From positions 1 through 64,000 of the forward strand of contig VCAZ01000155.1 in the NCBI GenBank assembly GCA_005784505.1: DNA of 64,000 bases. The letters run 5' to 3'. The notes under the pieces were generated by a model that saw nothing but the letters and a program-made list of their open reading frames with translations, searched no databases and was not told the DNA's origin. The DNA is from Bagarius yarrelli (lineage: Eukaryota > Chordata > Actinopteri > Siluriformes > Sisoridae). This document shows, in pieces, positions 32,095 to 43,699 of this stretch. Position 1 is the stretch's first letter. Each line of letters starts with the position of its first letter. A program made the position numbers and the translations under genes.

Positions 32095-32565
32095 TTTGTA
32101 CATGCTTGGTTAATGTTTAAAGGATGTTTTTTTTTTCAAATAATGTTCCTATAATGTTAAGTGTGAACATTTTGGGGATGTTTTGGATGTTTTAGGTAAC
32201 TTTATACATATATTCTTATTAAAATATTGGCACAGTATTTTATACTAACATATAACATTCTCTTAACATTCTCTCAGTCACATTAGGAAAATGTCATTTA
32301 GATATGAGATATCACAATAAAAAAAGATCATAATGTAATGTTTTTATCAAAACTATAACATTTTAACTTATTAATTTAATTATTTTTTGGATGTTTTGGG
32401 GATGTTGTCTAGGTAACAGATTATACAGTATACTTAATAAAATGTTAGCAAAATATTGCTTAATAACAAAAAAAGTACATTCTGTCAGCCACGTAAAGAA
32501 AATGTTATAATGATATTATTGCGGTCTAGGACACCAAAATGTTTTTAAAAAACATTCACATTAGA
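32095..32565. repeat. Two diverged units of an AT-rich repeat, about 230 bp apart
   Basis: Blocks at about 32165-32310 and 32390-32520 share ttttggggatgtt, aggtaac, ttatac, taaaat, and cattct-tcag-cac-aaaatgt in the same order. Non-coding. Confidence 0.55.
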
Positions 32566-32579
32566 TTAATAGATTATTT

Positions 32580-32735
32580 ATTCATTAATTCATTCATCTT
32601 TCATACCCGCTAATTCTCTAATTCAGGGTCATGGGGTTCTGATGGAGCCTATCCCAGCCATCTCTAAAAGGGCGAAAGGCAGGAGGGGTACACCCTGGAT
32701 GGGTCACCAGTCCATCACAGGGTAACAGATTATGT
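32580..32735 (-). mobile_element. Common fish interspersed repeat fragment
   Basis: Plus-strand text cattcatctttcatacccgc, agcctatcccagc and acaccctggatgggtcacca is the signature of a repeat very common in fish genomes. No coding capacity; class uncertain. Confidence 0.5.
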
Positions 32736-33164
32736 CTCAATAAAACATTGGAACAATATTGCGATTTATTATTATCAACATTCAATGTGATGTCACTGTG
32801 ATTGCCTTGCATAGGACAGATTGAATGACTGCTGAAAAGAACTCTAGGCTATGAGAGAAGCTGGTTGACTCTTGAAGGAACTCTTTTTGTATCACTTTTC
32901 TAAGTTTTGGGGGTCCATCTTCCAGCATCCATTTCATTCATAATTAGCAGCTCATACCATGACCGCATGTTTGTTGTCTGACTTAATATATAATGTGTTG
33001 GTTCCTCAAGTCATTGGTCTGTTTATAAAACCGGTAAAGAATCTTTATTTTTATAAATGTCACATCACAGCTTGTGATTCTTATTAAGTGTTAGTCTTGT
33101 TTAAGCCTTTCCTACCTTAGCAAAGTATCTGAAAACCTAATACTTAGGTTTTCCCTTTCGGTCA

Positions 33165-34600
33165 TTCATGTTGACATTGTGTCGAGTATACGACAATGAT
33201 ACTCACTTTTGGAAGCCCGTATTCCTCCAATGTTTTTGTAAAGGCCAATGAAATTGGGTGTAAAGAATTTGCATGGCTGGCCATGCCCCACATACTGTAT
33301 CTGGATATAAATAACAGCATCTCTTAGAAGTTTGGTCAGCAGTCCCCCCAGAGTGCAGCCCTAGGGGCGAAGGCATACACGGCCTCTGAACAAGCTGCGT
33401 CCACCTTACACGCCATGACCATTCTGCAGGTATATCAGGCCAGGACATTGAAAGAATTGCATGAGGCTCAACCTGACAGAGGGATGTTTACACATTTCTC
33501 CACAGTGAAGAAGCAGACGGAGGCTATCAAACACATTCTGCCTCTATGCGGGTCAGGTCCTAATCTTTCACCTCACAGCCCCCAGTCAAGCCTGAACATT
33601 GGCCCACCATTCACAAGAAGGGGCACAGCCAGCTCATTTCCCTCTTCTCTGGGTCCTTTTGCAAGGGCCTAACGCTTGAGTCATGCATTATATCCAGTTT
33701 GGACACAGACAACCTGTTTCCTCAGGTTCCAGTGCCAGGAGCCTGTCACACAGTCCATCTGATGCATTCAGGGTTCCAGGGGCATGGACAACTGGCTCTG
33801 CAGACTAGGCTTCATGATGTCATACATCCTTGCCTAGAGACTTACATTTATCTCTCTTATACAACTGAGCAACTGGGGGTTAAGAGCCTTGCTCAGGGAC
33901 CCAGTCCTTCTAATTGCCATTCCAACACCTTAACCACTGCAGCACCACTTTCTCTTTGAGGGGCGAGGATAGGCTTCACCCCAAGGCGGTCCAGATGATC
34001 TGAAGTCGGTTTAACCAGGCACAGGTAGACCTGTTTGCCTCATCAGAATCGACCCATTGTCAGTTGTGATACTCCCTAACAGGGGCCCCCCTCGGGGATG
34101 CACTGGCACAAAACTGGCCTGTGGGTTAACCAAGTATGTGTTCCCCCCTAGTAAACCTCATTGCACAGATTGTAATATCTGTAGTGCCTCCTTCCCTGTG
34201 GGAGTTTGGTACCGGGACCCCCAGTGTTGTACTTGACATAACGTCAGAATGAATGATAGAAATGTAACCCTCGTTTGACAAAAAGGTAACCCTCATTTTC
34301 TGACGGAGGGAAAGAAGACATTGTGTCCTCCATACCACAGAACCAAACTGCCCATGAGTAAGTTGAGATGCTTTTAACTCCTCAGAACAGATCAAGTAGG
34401 CAGAAGCAATACTAGTCTATTTATACCTGGATATCTGGGGCATGGCCAGCCATGCAAATTCTGCACACTCAATTTTATTGGCCTTTTTAAAAGTCAGTGG
34501 TATTCATTATTAGGGAACAAGGGACCTTTTATGTCGTTCACTTCCACGTTGTGTTGCGTGTACGACACTAGGGGTCCCTATACCAAATGCCCAGGGTTAG
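33165..34600 (+). mobile_element. DIRS1-like copy 4, internally deleted, both ends present
   Basis: The left end reads ttgacattgtgtcgagtata and has a TATA-like ggatataaataac (33303). A gag frame (33415-33672, MTILQVYQARTLKELHEA, then FSTVKKQTEAIKHILPL) matches copies 6 and 7 but lacks its middle. An RNase H end (HPKAVQMIW near 33980) follows, so RT was deleted. The right end (34260-34600) holds an inverted copy of the left end (tatttatacctggatatctg, atggccagccatgcaaattc, ttggcctttttaaaagtcag) and tcgtttgacaaaaaggtaac-like hairpin remnants. Probably a non-autonomous derivative. Confidence 0.75.
33838..33958 (-). mobile_element. SINE-like repeat inside DIRS copy 4
   Basis: gacttacatttatctctctt at the left, then gagccttgctcagggaccca and ccttaaccactgcagcacca. 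The same family as 31785-32055. It interrupts the RNase H part of the DIRS copy. Confidence 0.55.
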
Positions 34601-35087
34601 AATGAAGTTCCGGCATGACATCAGGGACTGCAACCTGCAACCTCTTGTGCTTCACTGAGACATGCGGTGCCAGACCATGCCATTCAAATGGCTGAGTTCT
34701 TTTTGGTTCACCGCATGGACAGGACAGTGGATTCGGGGAAGACAAGGGGTGGAGGTGTGTGTTTAATGATTAATGCTAGCTATTGCGCTATGTCGTAACT
34801 CAGAGCCCTCCTCTGAGCGGACAAATTCGTAGGGGTGTCACAAGTTGAGCCAATTTCCACTATATCCAAATTAAACTATCAAAGAAAATAATAAACTTTC
34901 AAAAGGAATAAAAAGTCTTGAGTCCAAGGTGAGAAGAGCAAAATCTCCAATTTATTGCAGTCAGATTGCCTTCTGTTGGATCCTCTGAATGCTATCTTTC
35001 CAACAATAAATGGGACAAGCAAAAAGCAAAACCTCCGTAAAGAGTATAATACCAAAAGCAAGTGCAAAGATTCTCTAAAAATCCAAT

Positions 35088-35096
35088 CCTTTTATA
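35088..35096 (-). promoter_or_regulatory. Copy E TATA box, R-U5 side
   Basis: TATAAAAGG on the minus strand, about 280 bases from the plus-strand TATA box and pointing away from it, with AATAAA about 140 bases downstream. Confidence 0.6.
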
Positions 35097-35372
35097 CCTG
35101 TGGAATTCAGTCCCTCCCCTTTCTTAACCAATGAATTTCCATTATTTTCAAATTTATCCAATCAGATTTATCCAATTGTGATGTAATTACCATTATTTCG
35201 CAACTTCCCCATTGTGATGTTACCCTTATCTCAGGATGATGTAATTGTACATTGTGATGCACGTTACGTTGTGCGGTAACAATACCTGTGGTCTGGGTTG
35301 CATTGTGATGTAATTTTTTCCATTGTGAGATATTTTTCCTATTAAAGTCGAATTCGACTTCGATGTTGTCAA

Positions 35373-35380
35373 TATAAAAG
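35373..35380 (+). promoter_or_regulatory. Copy E TATA box, spliced side
   Basis: TATAAAAG in gtcaatataaaagcc, shared with copies B and D. The leader of about 110 bases ends in ATG-C-GTAAGT. Confidence 0.6.
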
Positions 35381-35492
35381 CCTATTCTCTTCCTGATTTT
35401 TTCACACACTTGCTTGGCTTGCCTGCAAACCGAGACCCTTTTCGCTGTGGAATTTTTGAATCTTCCAATTTTTGAACATCTGCTGACAATGC

Positions 35493-35793
35493 GTAAGTTT
35501 AATTTTATTTTACTCTTCTCTTTTATAAGTTTTTATATATTTTTTTTGTTGTTGCTTAAAGTACTTCTAAGTTATATTTTCAAATCACCTATTTTGTATA
35601 ACCCATTTAATGAGTTGTTAGTTCACTCTAGAATCACCTATTTTGTTTATCTTTAATAATTTCTTTATTTCTGCACTTAGTTGTTTACCACAGTTTATGA
35701 TTATTTATCTACTTTTTAAGACTGTATTATATAAAAATCATGACCAGTGGTACTTTCATTCTTTTAAACTCTTTTCTCCATTTTTCTTTCTAG
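35493..35793 (+). other. Intron-like segment in copy E
   Basis: 301 bases from GTAAGT to a CT-rich tract ending tttctttctag. The donor lies one base after the leader ATG, so a start codon would be contributed by the first exon. In this copy the joined frame meets a stop within about 25 codons. Confidence 0.5.
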
Positions 35794-35838
35794 CCCGTTT
35801 AAAAACTGCTAAACGTAGGGAATACATCCGACGGGTGT

Positions 35839-36132
35839 GTGGTGTTCCCAACTGGCCTGCCTGACTGGGGAGATTGGTGTTTTTCTAGACCGTCTCATCC
35901 ATCTACGCACTCTGGAGGAAAATATCTCGCCTGTGCATGTAGGTTTTTCCTCCCCATACCTGTGATGTTCGGAATACAAACAGACACTGTTATTCATCCT
36001 GATACCACTGAAAAAGCTGGTCCCTCTACTGGTGTTAAAATTTCCGTTGGAAAATTGTCACGGGCTCCAATACGCAGTGTGTCTCCTCTCCCCATACCAC
36101 TGGATGACGTAGACTGGCGTTGGGTGCTCTGA
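35839..36132 (+). CDS. Short conserved ORF of the LTR family (copy E), unknown product
   Basis: 97 codons open, overlapping the acceptor exon in a different frame from the leader. Contains HPSTHSGGKYLACAC, TDTVIHPDTTEKAG and STGVK, matching copy D (11099-11377). The conserved part is about 60 residues with a Cys pair and a Ser/Pro tail. The last residues run into Rex1-derived sequence. No recognised family. Kept as a candidate because two copies hold the same frame; it could equally be a decayed retroelement accessory ORF. Confidence 0.35.
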   Translation: MVFPTGLPDWGDWCFSRPSHPSTHSGGKYLACACRFFLPIPVMFGIQTDTVIHPDTTEKAGPSTGVKISVGKLSRAPIRSVSPLPIPLDDVDWRWVL

Positions 36133-37816
36133 CAACATCAATGACTTTGCGGAATCAATGGTGGGATTTACCAGAAAAACAAGCGGATAACACAATACAA
36201 AAAAACAGTAATCTGCCCTTTTTTCCAACCAAATGCCATGGGTGGATAAAATCTATAACGGACTTTAAAGCACCCAGCTTCAGAATGTCTACTGCGGACG
36301 TTCTCTAATAGAGGAGCTAAACATCCTCTATACTCGTTTTTCACAGCGCAGCTGGAACTGCATCGCTAACAATGCTGCTGGCTTGAACAATGACAATACT
36401 GCCTTCACCATCTCAGAGGCACGATGTGAGGAGAGCCTTCAGGAAAGTAAACCCCAGAAAGGCATTAGGGACTAGACACCATCTCAGGTCGAGTCCTGAA
36501 AGCCTGTGCTGACCAGCTAATGCCAGTGTAAAACTGAGATTTTTTAATCTCTCCCTGACTCAATCGGTGGTCCCCACATGCTTTAAGCAGTCCACTATTG
36601 TTCCCGTTCCGAAAAAGAGACATCCCATCAGCCTCAATGGTCTACCGCCCTGTAGCCCTGACTACTACTCTGCGTTATGAAGTGCTTTGAGAGGCTCATC
36701 AGAGACTTCATCGTTATAACACTCTCAGGCACACTGGATCCTATACACCTTCACCTACGGCCACAAGAGAGGCACTTAAAATAAATAATCACGTCTCCTC
36801 ATTCATCACCTTCAGCATTGGGGCTCTCCCCAAGGATGCGTCCTAAGCCCCCTGCTGTACTCTCTCTACAGACTGTACTGCCACGACCAGCTGCAGTTCT
36901 ATCATCAAATTTTGCTGACGATACCATGGTAATAAGCCTGATCACCAACGATGATGAGACAGCCTACCTTGAGGAGGTTAGGCACAAGGGACAGCTGGTG
37001 CCAAGACAACAACCTCCTCCTCAACATCAGCAAAACAAAGGAGATGATTGTGAACTTCAGTACAAAGCGAGTGAGCAACTACCAGCCCCTGACCATCTTC
37101 ATTAACCTAGTAGAGAGCATGGACAGCTTCTGCTACCTGGGGGTCCACATTACACAACATAACATGGTCCTGCCACATCGAGAGCACAGTGAAGAAGGCC
37201 CGACGGCGCCTTTCCTCCTCAGACGCCTGAGGGGACTTCAGATCCCAACAATTAACTCTTCACTCTGCTAAGGTCAAGAAAACGCTTTCTTTCAACCTAG
37301 ACAAGTGCAGAGTAAATGAGAAACCTTTTTTCCCCCAGGCGATTCTGGCCCCTCAACAATGAAAAACCAAAAGAAAAAAAAACTGAAAAAACTTAAAACG
37401 GACTCATACACACTTCATACATTTAAAATTAACCTTAAAGCTGCTCTACACACATCATTATCAATATAATTAATAGTTGCACATAACACTGAAATGTTCA
37501 AATGCTTATTTGCACAAGAACTGTTTTACTGGTTTGTTTACAAAATTTGTTACTTTTTTCACTTTTCACTGTTTAATATGCAATGTTTATTGCTGCTGCT
37601 GTTTACACTACCCCCCCCACTACCCCATGCCCCCCCCATCTTTCACTAATATCTTTTTATTCTCTTATCTGTTTAATTTTTAATTTTTATTCTGTTTATT
37701 TTTATTTTTCTTATTCTCTATCCTCATTCTCAGGAGTTTAGTTGTAAAGTAACATTTCGTTACGTGTCATACCATGTATTTCATGTAGACGACAAATCAA
37801 ATTTGATTTGATTTGA
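36086..37816 (+). mobile_element. Rex1-like LINE with 3' tail
   Basis: Frames cover the PWV-type linker (36120-36308, FFPTKCHGWIKSI), an RT start (NLSLTQSVVP-like near 36545 and YRPVALT at about 36643), the catalytic region FADDTMVISLITNDDETAYL at about 36910-36970 (the D-D pair is kept) and WCQDNNLLLNISKTKEMIVN, then FCYLGVHIT (about 37115-37150). The 3' end at about 37740-37816 closes with tandem gattt repeats. Frameshifts make it inactive, but it is one of the more complete LINE copies. Confidence 0.85.
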
Positions 37817-38165
37817 TCTCACTCACATGTACTCCACTGAATAAGAGCACATTTCAACTGTCAGTCACTGTCTGGTCTTGATTTAGTTTATGGATATGCT
37901 AGACTCTCCTTGCTTACTTTCCAACTGCTTCTCCATACCTGCATCCTTCACTTCTGGTTCCTAAGCTCCTTGTCCTGTTTCCACCTATCCCTAGTTCCTG
38001 TAGTCTCCTTTGGTTCCTGGTCTCTAAGTGAACTTTGCTACAGCCATGCTTTCTTTCTTACTGAACTGTAACCAGTTTGGTTCATATAAACGCATCCGTT
38101 TGGGGGGGGGGGGGGGGGGGGGGTTTTAACAATTGACTTCTCCAGTCTGGTGAATCGTTACACCT
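37817..38165 (+). mobile_element. Ty3/gypsy-like LTR fragment
   Basis: Related to the LTR at 13646-14222 (shared aagagcac, cactgtctggtctt, tgctagactc). Ends with tctccagtctggtgaatcgt followed by taca. Interrupted by the poly-G tract at 38102-38123. The left end is not clear. Confidence 0.5.
38102..38123. repeat. Poly-G tract
   Basis: 22 consecutive G. Its length may be a sequencing or assembly artefact. Confidence 0.9.
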
Positions 38166-38239
38166 ACACATTTATAGGTGCAATAGTAAATAGTAAAATT
38201 AACTGTTTAATTATCTGATTTAAAAAATATTTTTTACAA

Positions 38240-40185
38240 ATTAACAAACCGGCGCCATTGAACTACAGGGTGCTGGTGGAAATTAAGCTACTGTTGGTCA
38301 AAAGGAGAGGAGGGGTATGCATAATAGACAGAAAGGGAGAAGGAAAGGCAAAAGTGTAGGACTGAGAGTAGGGACGCTGAATGTTGGGACAATGACAGGG
38401 AAAGGTAGAGAGCTGGTTCATATGATGGAGAGAAGGAAGGTAGATATATTGTGTGTACATGGACCAGGTGGAAGGGTAGCAAGGCTCGTAGTATTGGATC
38501 GGGATTTAAGTTGTTTTTATCATGATGTGGATAGGAAGAAATGGGTAGGAGTGATCCTGAAAGAAGAGTTTGTGAAGAATATTCTGGTGGTGAAAAGAGT
38601 GTCAGACAGTTGATGAGTCTAAAGTTTAGAAATTGAAGGGTTGATGGTAAATGTTAAAAGTGGTTATGCCCCACAAGTAGGTTGTGAGTTAGAAGAGAAA
38701 GAGAGGTCCCTGGCGTTGGTGAGTTAGATGAGGTAATGTTGAGTATTGGCAAGCCAACCACTGTTGGGTCCTTGAGCATTTTTACTATAAGAGCACAGGA
38801 AGGAGCACACAGGTAGATTACATCTTATGTAGACGAAGCAATCTAAAAAAGATTAGTGACGGTAAAGTTGTGGGTAGGAGAGAGTGTAGCCAGACAGCAT
38901 AGAATAGTGGTGTGTAGAATGAAGATGTTGGTCTGGAAGAAGAAGAGATCAAAGGTAGAAAAGAAAACTAAGTGGTGGAAGCTGAAAAAGGAAGAATGCT
39001 GTGAATTTAGACAGGAGTTGAAAACCGGCTCTGGGTGGTCAGCTAGTGTTTTTAGATCAATGGCAAACTACAACAGATAGTGATCAGGGAGACAGGAAGA
39101 AAGGTGCTAGGTGTGTCATGTGGAAGGAGGAAAAGAAGATAAGTAGACTGGTGGAATGAGGAAGTTCAGGAATAGTATACAGAGGAAGAGGTTAGCCAAG
39201 AAGAAGTAGGACATGGAAAAGACTGAGAAAAACTAGACAGGAATGCGGGACAAGGATTTGCGGCACAGAGTGAAGAGAAAAGGCCAAGGAGGAAAGCCTA
39301 TGATGAGTTGTGCACTAGGTTTTAGACACTAGAGAAGGAGAGAGAAGGACTTGTACAGGTTAGCAAGGCAGAGGGATCGAGATGGGAAGGATGTGCAGCA
39401 GGTTAGAGTTATTAAGGATCGAAATGGAAAGGTGCTCACAAGTGAGGAGAGTTTACAGAGAAGATGGAAAGAGTACTTTTGAAGTGTGAATGAGGAGATT
39501 GAAGTAAACAAGTGAAGAAATGAAGTTAGGATGGCTTTGAAGAGGATGAAAAGGGCAAAGGCGGTTGGTCCTGATGAGATACCAGTGGAGGTGTGGAAAT
39601 GTCTAGGAAAGGCAGCAGTGGAATTTCTTACCAGATTGTTTAACAGGATTTTAGTGAGTGAGAAGATGCCTGAGGAAATGGAGGAGGAATGGAATGGTGC
39701 CTATGTTTTTAAGAACAAGGTGATGTGCACAGTTGCAACAACTACAGAGGAATAAAGTTGATGAAGTCATATAATGAATTTGAAGACCTTAGAGAAAGCA
39801 TATGACAGGGTACCAAGAGAAGAGCTGTGGTATTGGATGAGGAAGTCAGGAATAGCAAAGAAGTATGTTCGGGTGGTGCGGGAAATGTACAAGGAAAGCA
39901 GGACAGTGGTGAGGGTGTGCAGTAGGTCAGACAGAGGAGTTCAAAGTGGAGGTGGGACTGCATCAGGGATCAGCTCTGAGACCCTAGATGACACTGTGAT
40001 CTGTAGTAAGAGCAGGGAGCAGGTGGTAGAAAACCTTTAGAGGTGGAGGTTTGCTCTAGAGAGAGGAGGAATAAAAGTCAGGCAAAGCAAGAAAGAGTAC
40101 ATGTGTTTTTGAATGAAAGGGAGGAAAGAAATGGGACCATACTCAGCTAGATTGTTTAGCAGGGTTGGGGTGCCATACTCCAACA
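38240..40185 (+). mobile_element. RTE-like LINE, nearly full length but degraded
   Basis: Endonuclease start LRVGTLNVGTMTGKGRELVH and RRKVDILCVH at about 38360-38460. Then linker (VEKKTKWWKLKKEECCEFRQ near 38950-39020), an RT start ALKRMKRAKAVGPDEIPVEV (39531-39590), TLEKAYDRVPREELWYWMRK (39785-39845, first catalytic Asp kept) and DDTVICSKSREQVVENL (39985-40035, near the YADD position). Several frameshifts, and parts of RT are missing. It is the longest RTE copy of the four in the window. Confidence 0.85.
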
Positions 40186-40189
40186 TAGC

Positions 40190-41060
40190 TGAGGCTAAAA
40201 AGTATGGCTATCAGGCTATGGCCAGGGTTGAACATACATTAGCTATCTGTCCCTCATCACGACATCATAACTAAGTAGCCTCTAACCTTTCTATCAGTCC
40301 ACTGGAGCAACATCTGCATTGATAGGTAAAGCTATAAATTGCACACAAAGGGCATGCTCCAGGCATATCAGGCAACCTGCTGAGGGACCTGGATGAGGGT
40401 GAAGAGGCCACAGATTTATCCCATTGAGCCACCAAGGAGACAGCTAGAGGCATAGAGGAAACAGACATGGCCTATCTTCTGGATGCCCCAGTTGCCTTCT
40501 CAGGCCCTTAGGCAATGCGCTCAATAGAGTTCATAAGGGCAAAGAAACAGTTGGCAGAATTTCAGAGGTACCTACCTTACCACCTCCAGGTCCAAAGGGA
40601 TGCTGGGCAAAAGAAATCCTCTAAAAAGACTCTTCATATTATTTGCCAAAGAATGACAGTGTCGCTACCCACACCTCACTAAAAAATAAGGTGTCGAGAC
40701 TATGGCAGCTAACAGGGCCCTTAAGTAGAAAGTCTGAGGACTGCACTCTCCCTAAGAAGGTGCCTGGGAAGTCCTGACGCCAGACGTCAATGAGGTCCCC
40801 AAACAGGTTTTGGTCGTGAAACTAGAAGTCACGAAAGGATCAATAGAAAATGCTGCAGTGGGTCCTATGCGACTCTAGTGCATCTATATACTCAACTATT
40901 TGAACGTCTGGCTGATAACAGCACAGTTAAAGCAGCAGGTGGTTTGACATTGAGATGTCATTTTCGCACACAAAGTGTGCTTCCCTCTCCCAAGCCAAGA
41001 CCACCATCTGTTTAGTGGTCGTCTGGGACTTGGTCTCAATGCAAGTCAGGTTTGACCATG
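40190..41060 (+). mobile_element. DIRS1-like copy 5 (gag and RT scraps)
   Basis: Plus-strand frames with stops read ATKETARGI and MAYLLDAPVAFSG (40430-40510), the DIRS gag region that in copies 6 and 7 reads ATKATAQALGR and FLDAPISPGG. Further on, an ILNYLNVWLI-like segment (about 40890-40915) corresponds to the RT YLDDWLI box with the DD mutated. More diverged than the other copies, perhaps another DIRS subfamily. Confidence 0.6.
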
Positions 41061-41342
41061 CCCAGGTCGAATTGATTTTTAGCGATCTAATCTGTACTTT
41101 TCTTTTCTAGTGGCTTGGCCAAACCAACTCCTTCTTTACTATCCACTGTAATTCCTTGTATTCCTGTCTAATTTCTTTTGTCCTTCTCATGCCCACTTCT
41201 TTTTGGCTTACATTTTCCATCTTCCTCTACCTTTTCCTTTTGTATTCTCAGTTCTATACTCTTGCCTCTACTCTTCTCTCTCTCTTTCTACTGACATGTC
41301 TACCTACTCACCAGCCCAATTTCTATTGGCACGTTGTAGGTC

Positions 41343-42150
41343 AGGGGTTTCCAACCTTTTTGGACATGTGGCCTCTGAATTTTGTCTAAATTTGCCAGCC
41401 CAAAATAATGCAAAAGAAACATCATTCACATTTTATTTGTTATGTATAGAGTACATAGCATAAGTTATCCGGAAACATAAATATATAAACCAGCTTACCT
41501 AATTCAGTGTGATGGCTGAGCCTGTTTCTGTTTGCACAACATGCCAATCTGTAGTTCTTGCCAAGCCCACTCCCATTTTTTTTTGTGTCAGACTGTTTAC
41601 CCATCTTACTTTTCCCTGGTATTAACTTTAAAAACGCTACCGTTTTATTTTCACGTACATTTTCCCTCGAACTCCATTACACCAACTTGGAGACTTGCAC
41701 TCCTGCGGGAGTACTGTGGGAGTCGCGGGAACCAATGCAAGCAAGTGTGGTGTGGGACAAGATTTTGTGGAAAAAATTAAATTACAAAAAACATAAAATA
41801 TTATCTACTGCATGAAAAAAACAAGGATGACTAGAAGTAAATAAAAACAGTGTAAAGAAAGAAGCTATAGTACAGGAATGTACTGTAGTCCACACCAAGG
41901 GAAAATGTCTAAAGTGCATGACAGGTGGATTGCTTAGTCCTATAAATATTATTATTTTTGTTTCTTTTTTATTTGTATTCAACAAGAAGCATTAGAAAAA
42001 AGGAAAAATGTATACCTGCAGGACTTTTGAGGTCGGGAGTGGGACAAAACAGGAATATTGCAGGAAGGAACAGAGAAAAGACCATATAATTGCATGAAGG
42101 GGTGGGGAGCAGGACATCTGCAGGAACGGGACTGAAAAAAATGGCTGCCT
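41343..42150. mobile_element. hAT-like element, ends only
   Basis: caggggtttccaaccttttt at 41343 resembles the terminus of hAT-type transposons. On the right, GGGA-rich motifs (gcgggagtactg, gtcgggagtgggac, gtggggagcaggac, aacgggactg) recur between 41700 and 42140 as subterminal repeats. No transposase was recognised; the assignment is tentative and two unrelated elements are possible. Confidence 0.35.
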
Positions 42151-43050
42151 GATACTTAACTGCAAGTCTAATTATATTACCACTAGTAGATGTCTAAAAA
42201 ATTGCTAGCTTGTATTTATTATTACTTGAAATTTAAAGGTTAAGCTTTAAGAACCATGTGAAATACCTAAACCTCAAAGCATATATTTCTACCAGTATGC
42301 GTGCCACCATGTTTTTAATTTTTTATTTTAAATACATAAACACTTCACGTGACGAGTTATGATTGCAAGAGATTTATCTGAAGGGATTTTTTATTATATT
42401 GTCACATCTTTACACATTTTAAACTTCCTTTATTTTCAGTCTATTATGAACATCCATACCTTAAGGTATTTAGCTCAGTTTTCCATACTTACTTTATTTT
42501 TAATGCCACACATTCCTTTGTGGGTGATTTTTAAAAGGTTATTTACTTTAGGTTTAGCCTTATATTGCATTTCCCATGCAACTTATGCTCAGGAAGAATG
42601 AGTCTCTCCATGTCATTCTTATCTAATAAAACACCTCACATAGTCAAGTAACCAAAATGTTTAAAATTGTTTAGATTAATTTACAATGTTTTTTTAACAA
42701 TAATTTATTCTATTTACTGTAACATAATGGGGGGCTGTTTCCAGGAAGCTATAAGCTGTTTGAAAGAGTCTGTTTTTAGTCTGAGGAGTTTACTTAAATA
42801 GCAGTGCATGAGGGTGAGTGGTGATTGAATTCAAATGTGACAATTTAATTTATTATTTATTTATTATTATTATTATTCATTTATTAGTATCTATTTAATA
42901 TTTTTGGGCATCCAAGTTATTTGACATACTCGAATTTTTTTTTAATGAAAAACAATAATTATTTTTTTCCTGGTAATTAGTTACTTTTATAGTTATATAA
43001 TAATAATAGTTACATAACATTATATAATAATAGTTACAATTCATGAGAAG
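42151..43050. other. AT-rich non-coding stretch
   Basis: Includes a short (TTA)n-type run near 42850-42890. Nothing coding. Confidence 0.4.
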
Positions 43051-43109
43051 TAACTATAACTCGTGTGGGCAAGCTACTTTGGAAAATATAGTAAGCTAAA
43101 CTATAAGTT
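43051..43109. repeat. Host repeat split by DIRS copy 6 (left half)
   Basis: caagctactttggaaaatat followed by agtaagctaaactataagtt. The right half resumes at 46866 with aaagctactccttaggaaaa and agtagtaagctaagctac. Alternating agctac/gtagct blocks suggest a small DNA transposon or MITE into which the DIRS element inserted. Confidence 0.55.
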
Positions 43110-43403
43110 ACGTCTCGGTTACATATGGTAACCCTCGTTCCCTGATAGAGGGAACGGAGATGTTGTGTCAAGTGACGACACTAGGGGTCACGTTTTGGGA
43201 GCCCGAATACCCCGATCTAATTTGAAAAGGCCAATGAAAGTGGACGAGCGGAATTTGCATAGCCCGGTAATGCCCTGTACTTCCAGTATAAATAAACAGT
43301 TTTGTCCTAAGAAGCCGAATGACGACTCCCCAGGGGCATGAGGGACACAACGTCTCCGTTCCCTCCACCAGGGAACGAGGGTTACCATTTGTAACCGAGA
43401 CGT
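43110..43403. repeat. DIRS terminal hairpin (copy 6)
   Basis: Left arm acgtctcggttacatatggt, right arm ending gtaaccgagacgt, with about 170 bases between the arms. The loop region contains a copy of the element's start, including the TATA-like cagtataaataaac at about 43282-43295, which gives the complementary overlap expected of DIRS ends. Confidence 0.85.
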
Positions 43404-43699
43404 TCCCTTTCTGTTGCTCACTCCAACGTTGTGTACATATCACACTGGAAACCACGGGGCAGGGGCCCTATGGAGATCACATCCCGCCAGCTAGAAAGTT
43501 TCTAGGGAGTTGGGAACACTGTACCGGACCGGAAACACTTACCTCAGTGGAAAAAACACACATGGGGCTGCCAGAGGAGCCACTACATGCAGAACTAACC
43601 TAGCTAGGGTTCCCCAGGAGAAACCACCTAGCTCTGGTCTCCCCCGGCTAGTCCTCCGCTGGATTGGCTGGGGGGGCAGCTTGATGAAAGGATTACAGG

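Larger units (their letters stand above)
34791..36085 (+). mobile_element. Copy E of the bidirectional LTR family
   Basis: Best-preserved copy with the long 3' part. Starts tgtcgtaactcagagccctc. Minus-strand R-U5 side: TATAAAAGG (complement of 35088-35096) and AATAAA (complement near 34950). Central region 35170-35340 has four or more ATTGTGATGTAA-like motifs. Plus-strand side: TATAAAAG (35373-35380), leader, ATG at 35489-35491 followed by C and GTAAGT (35493-35498), CT-rich tract with TAG (35791-35793) and an exon-like ORF. It ends near the start of the Rex1 LINE, so the right boundary is approximate. Confidence 0.7.

Noticed and set aside
41120..41340. Pyrimidine-rich stretch with a long hydrophobic frame
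   Set aside because: The frame is rich in Leu, Phe and Ser because of CT-rich composition. No signal of a membrane protein family.
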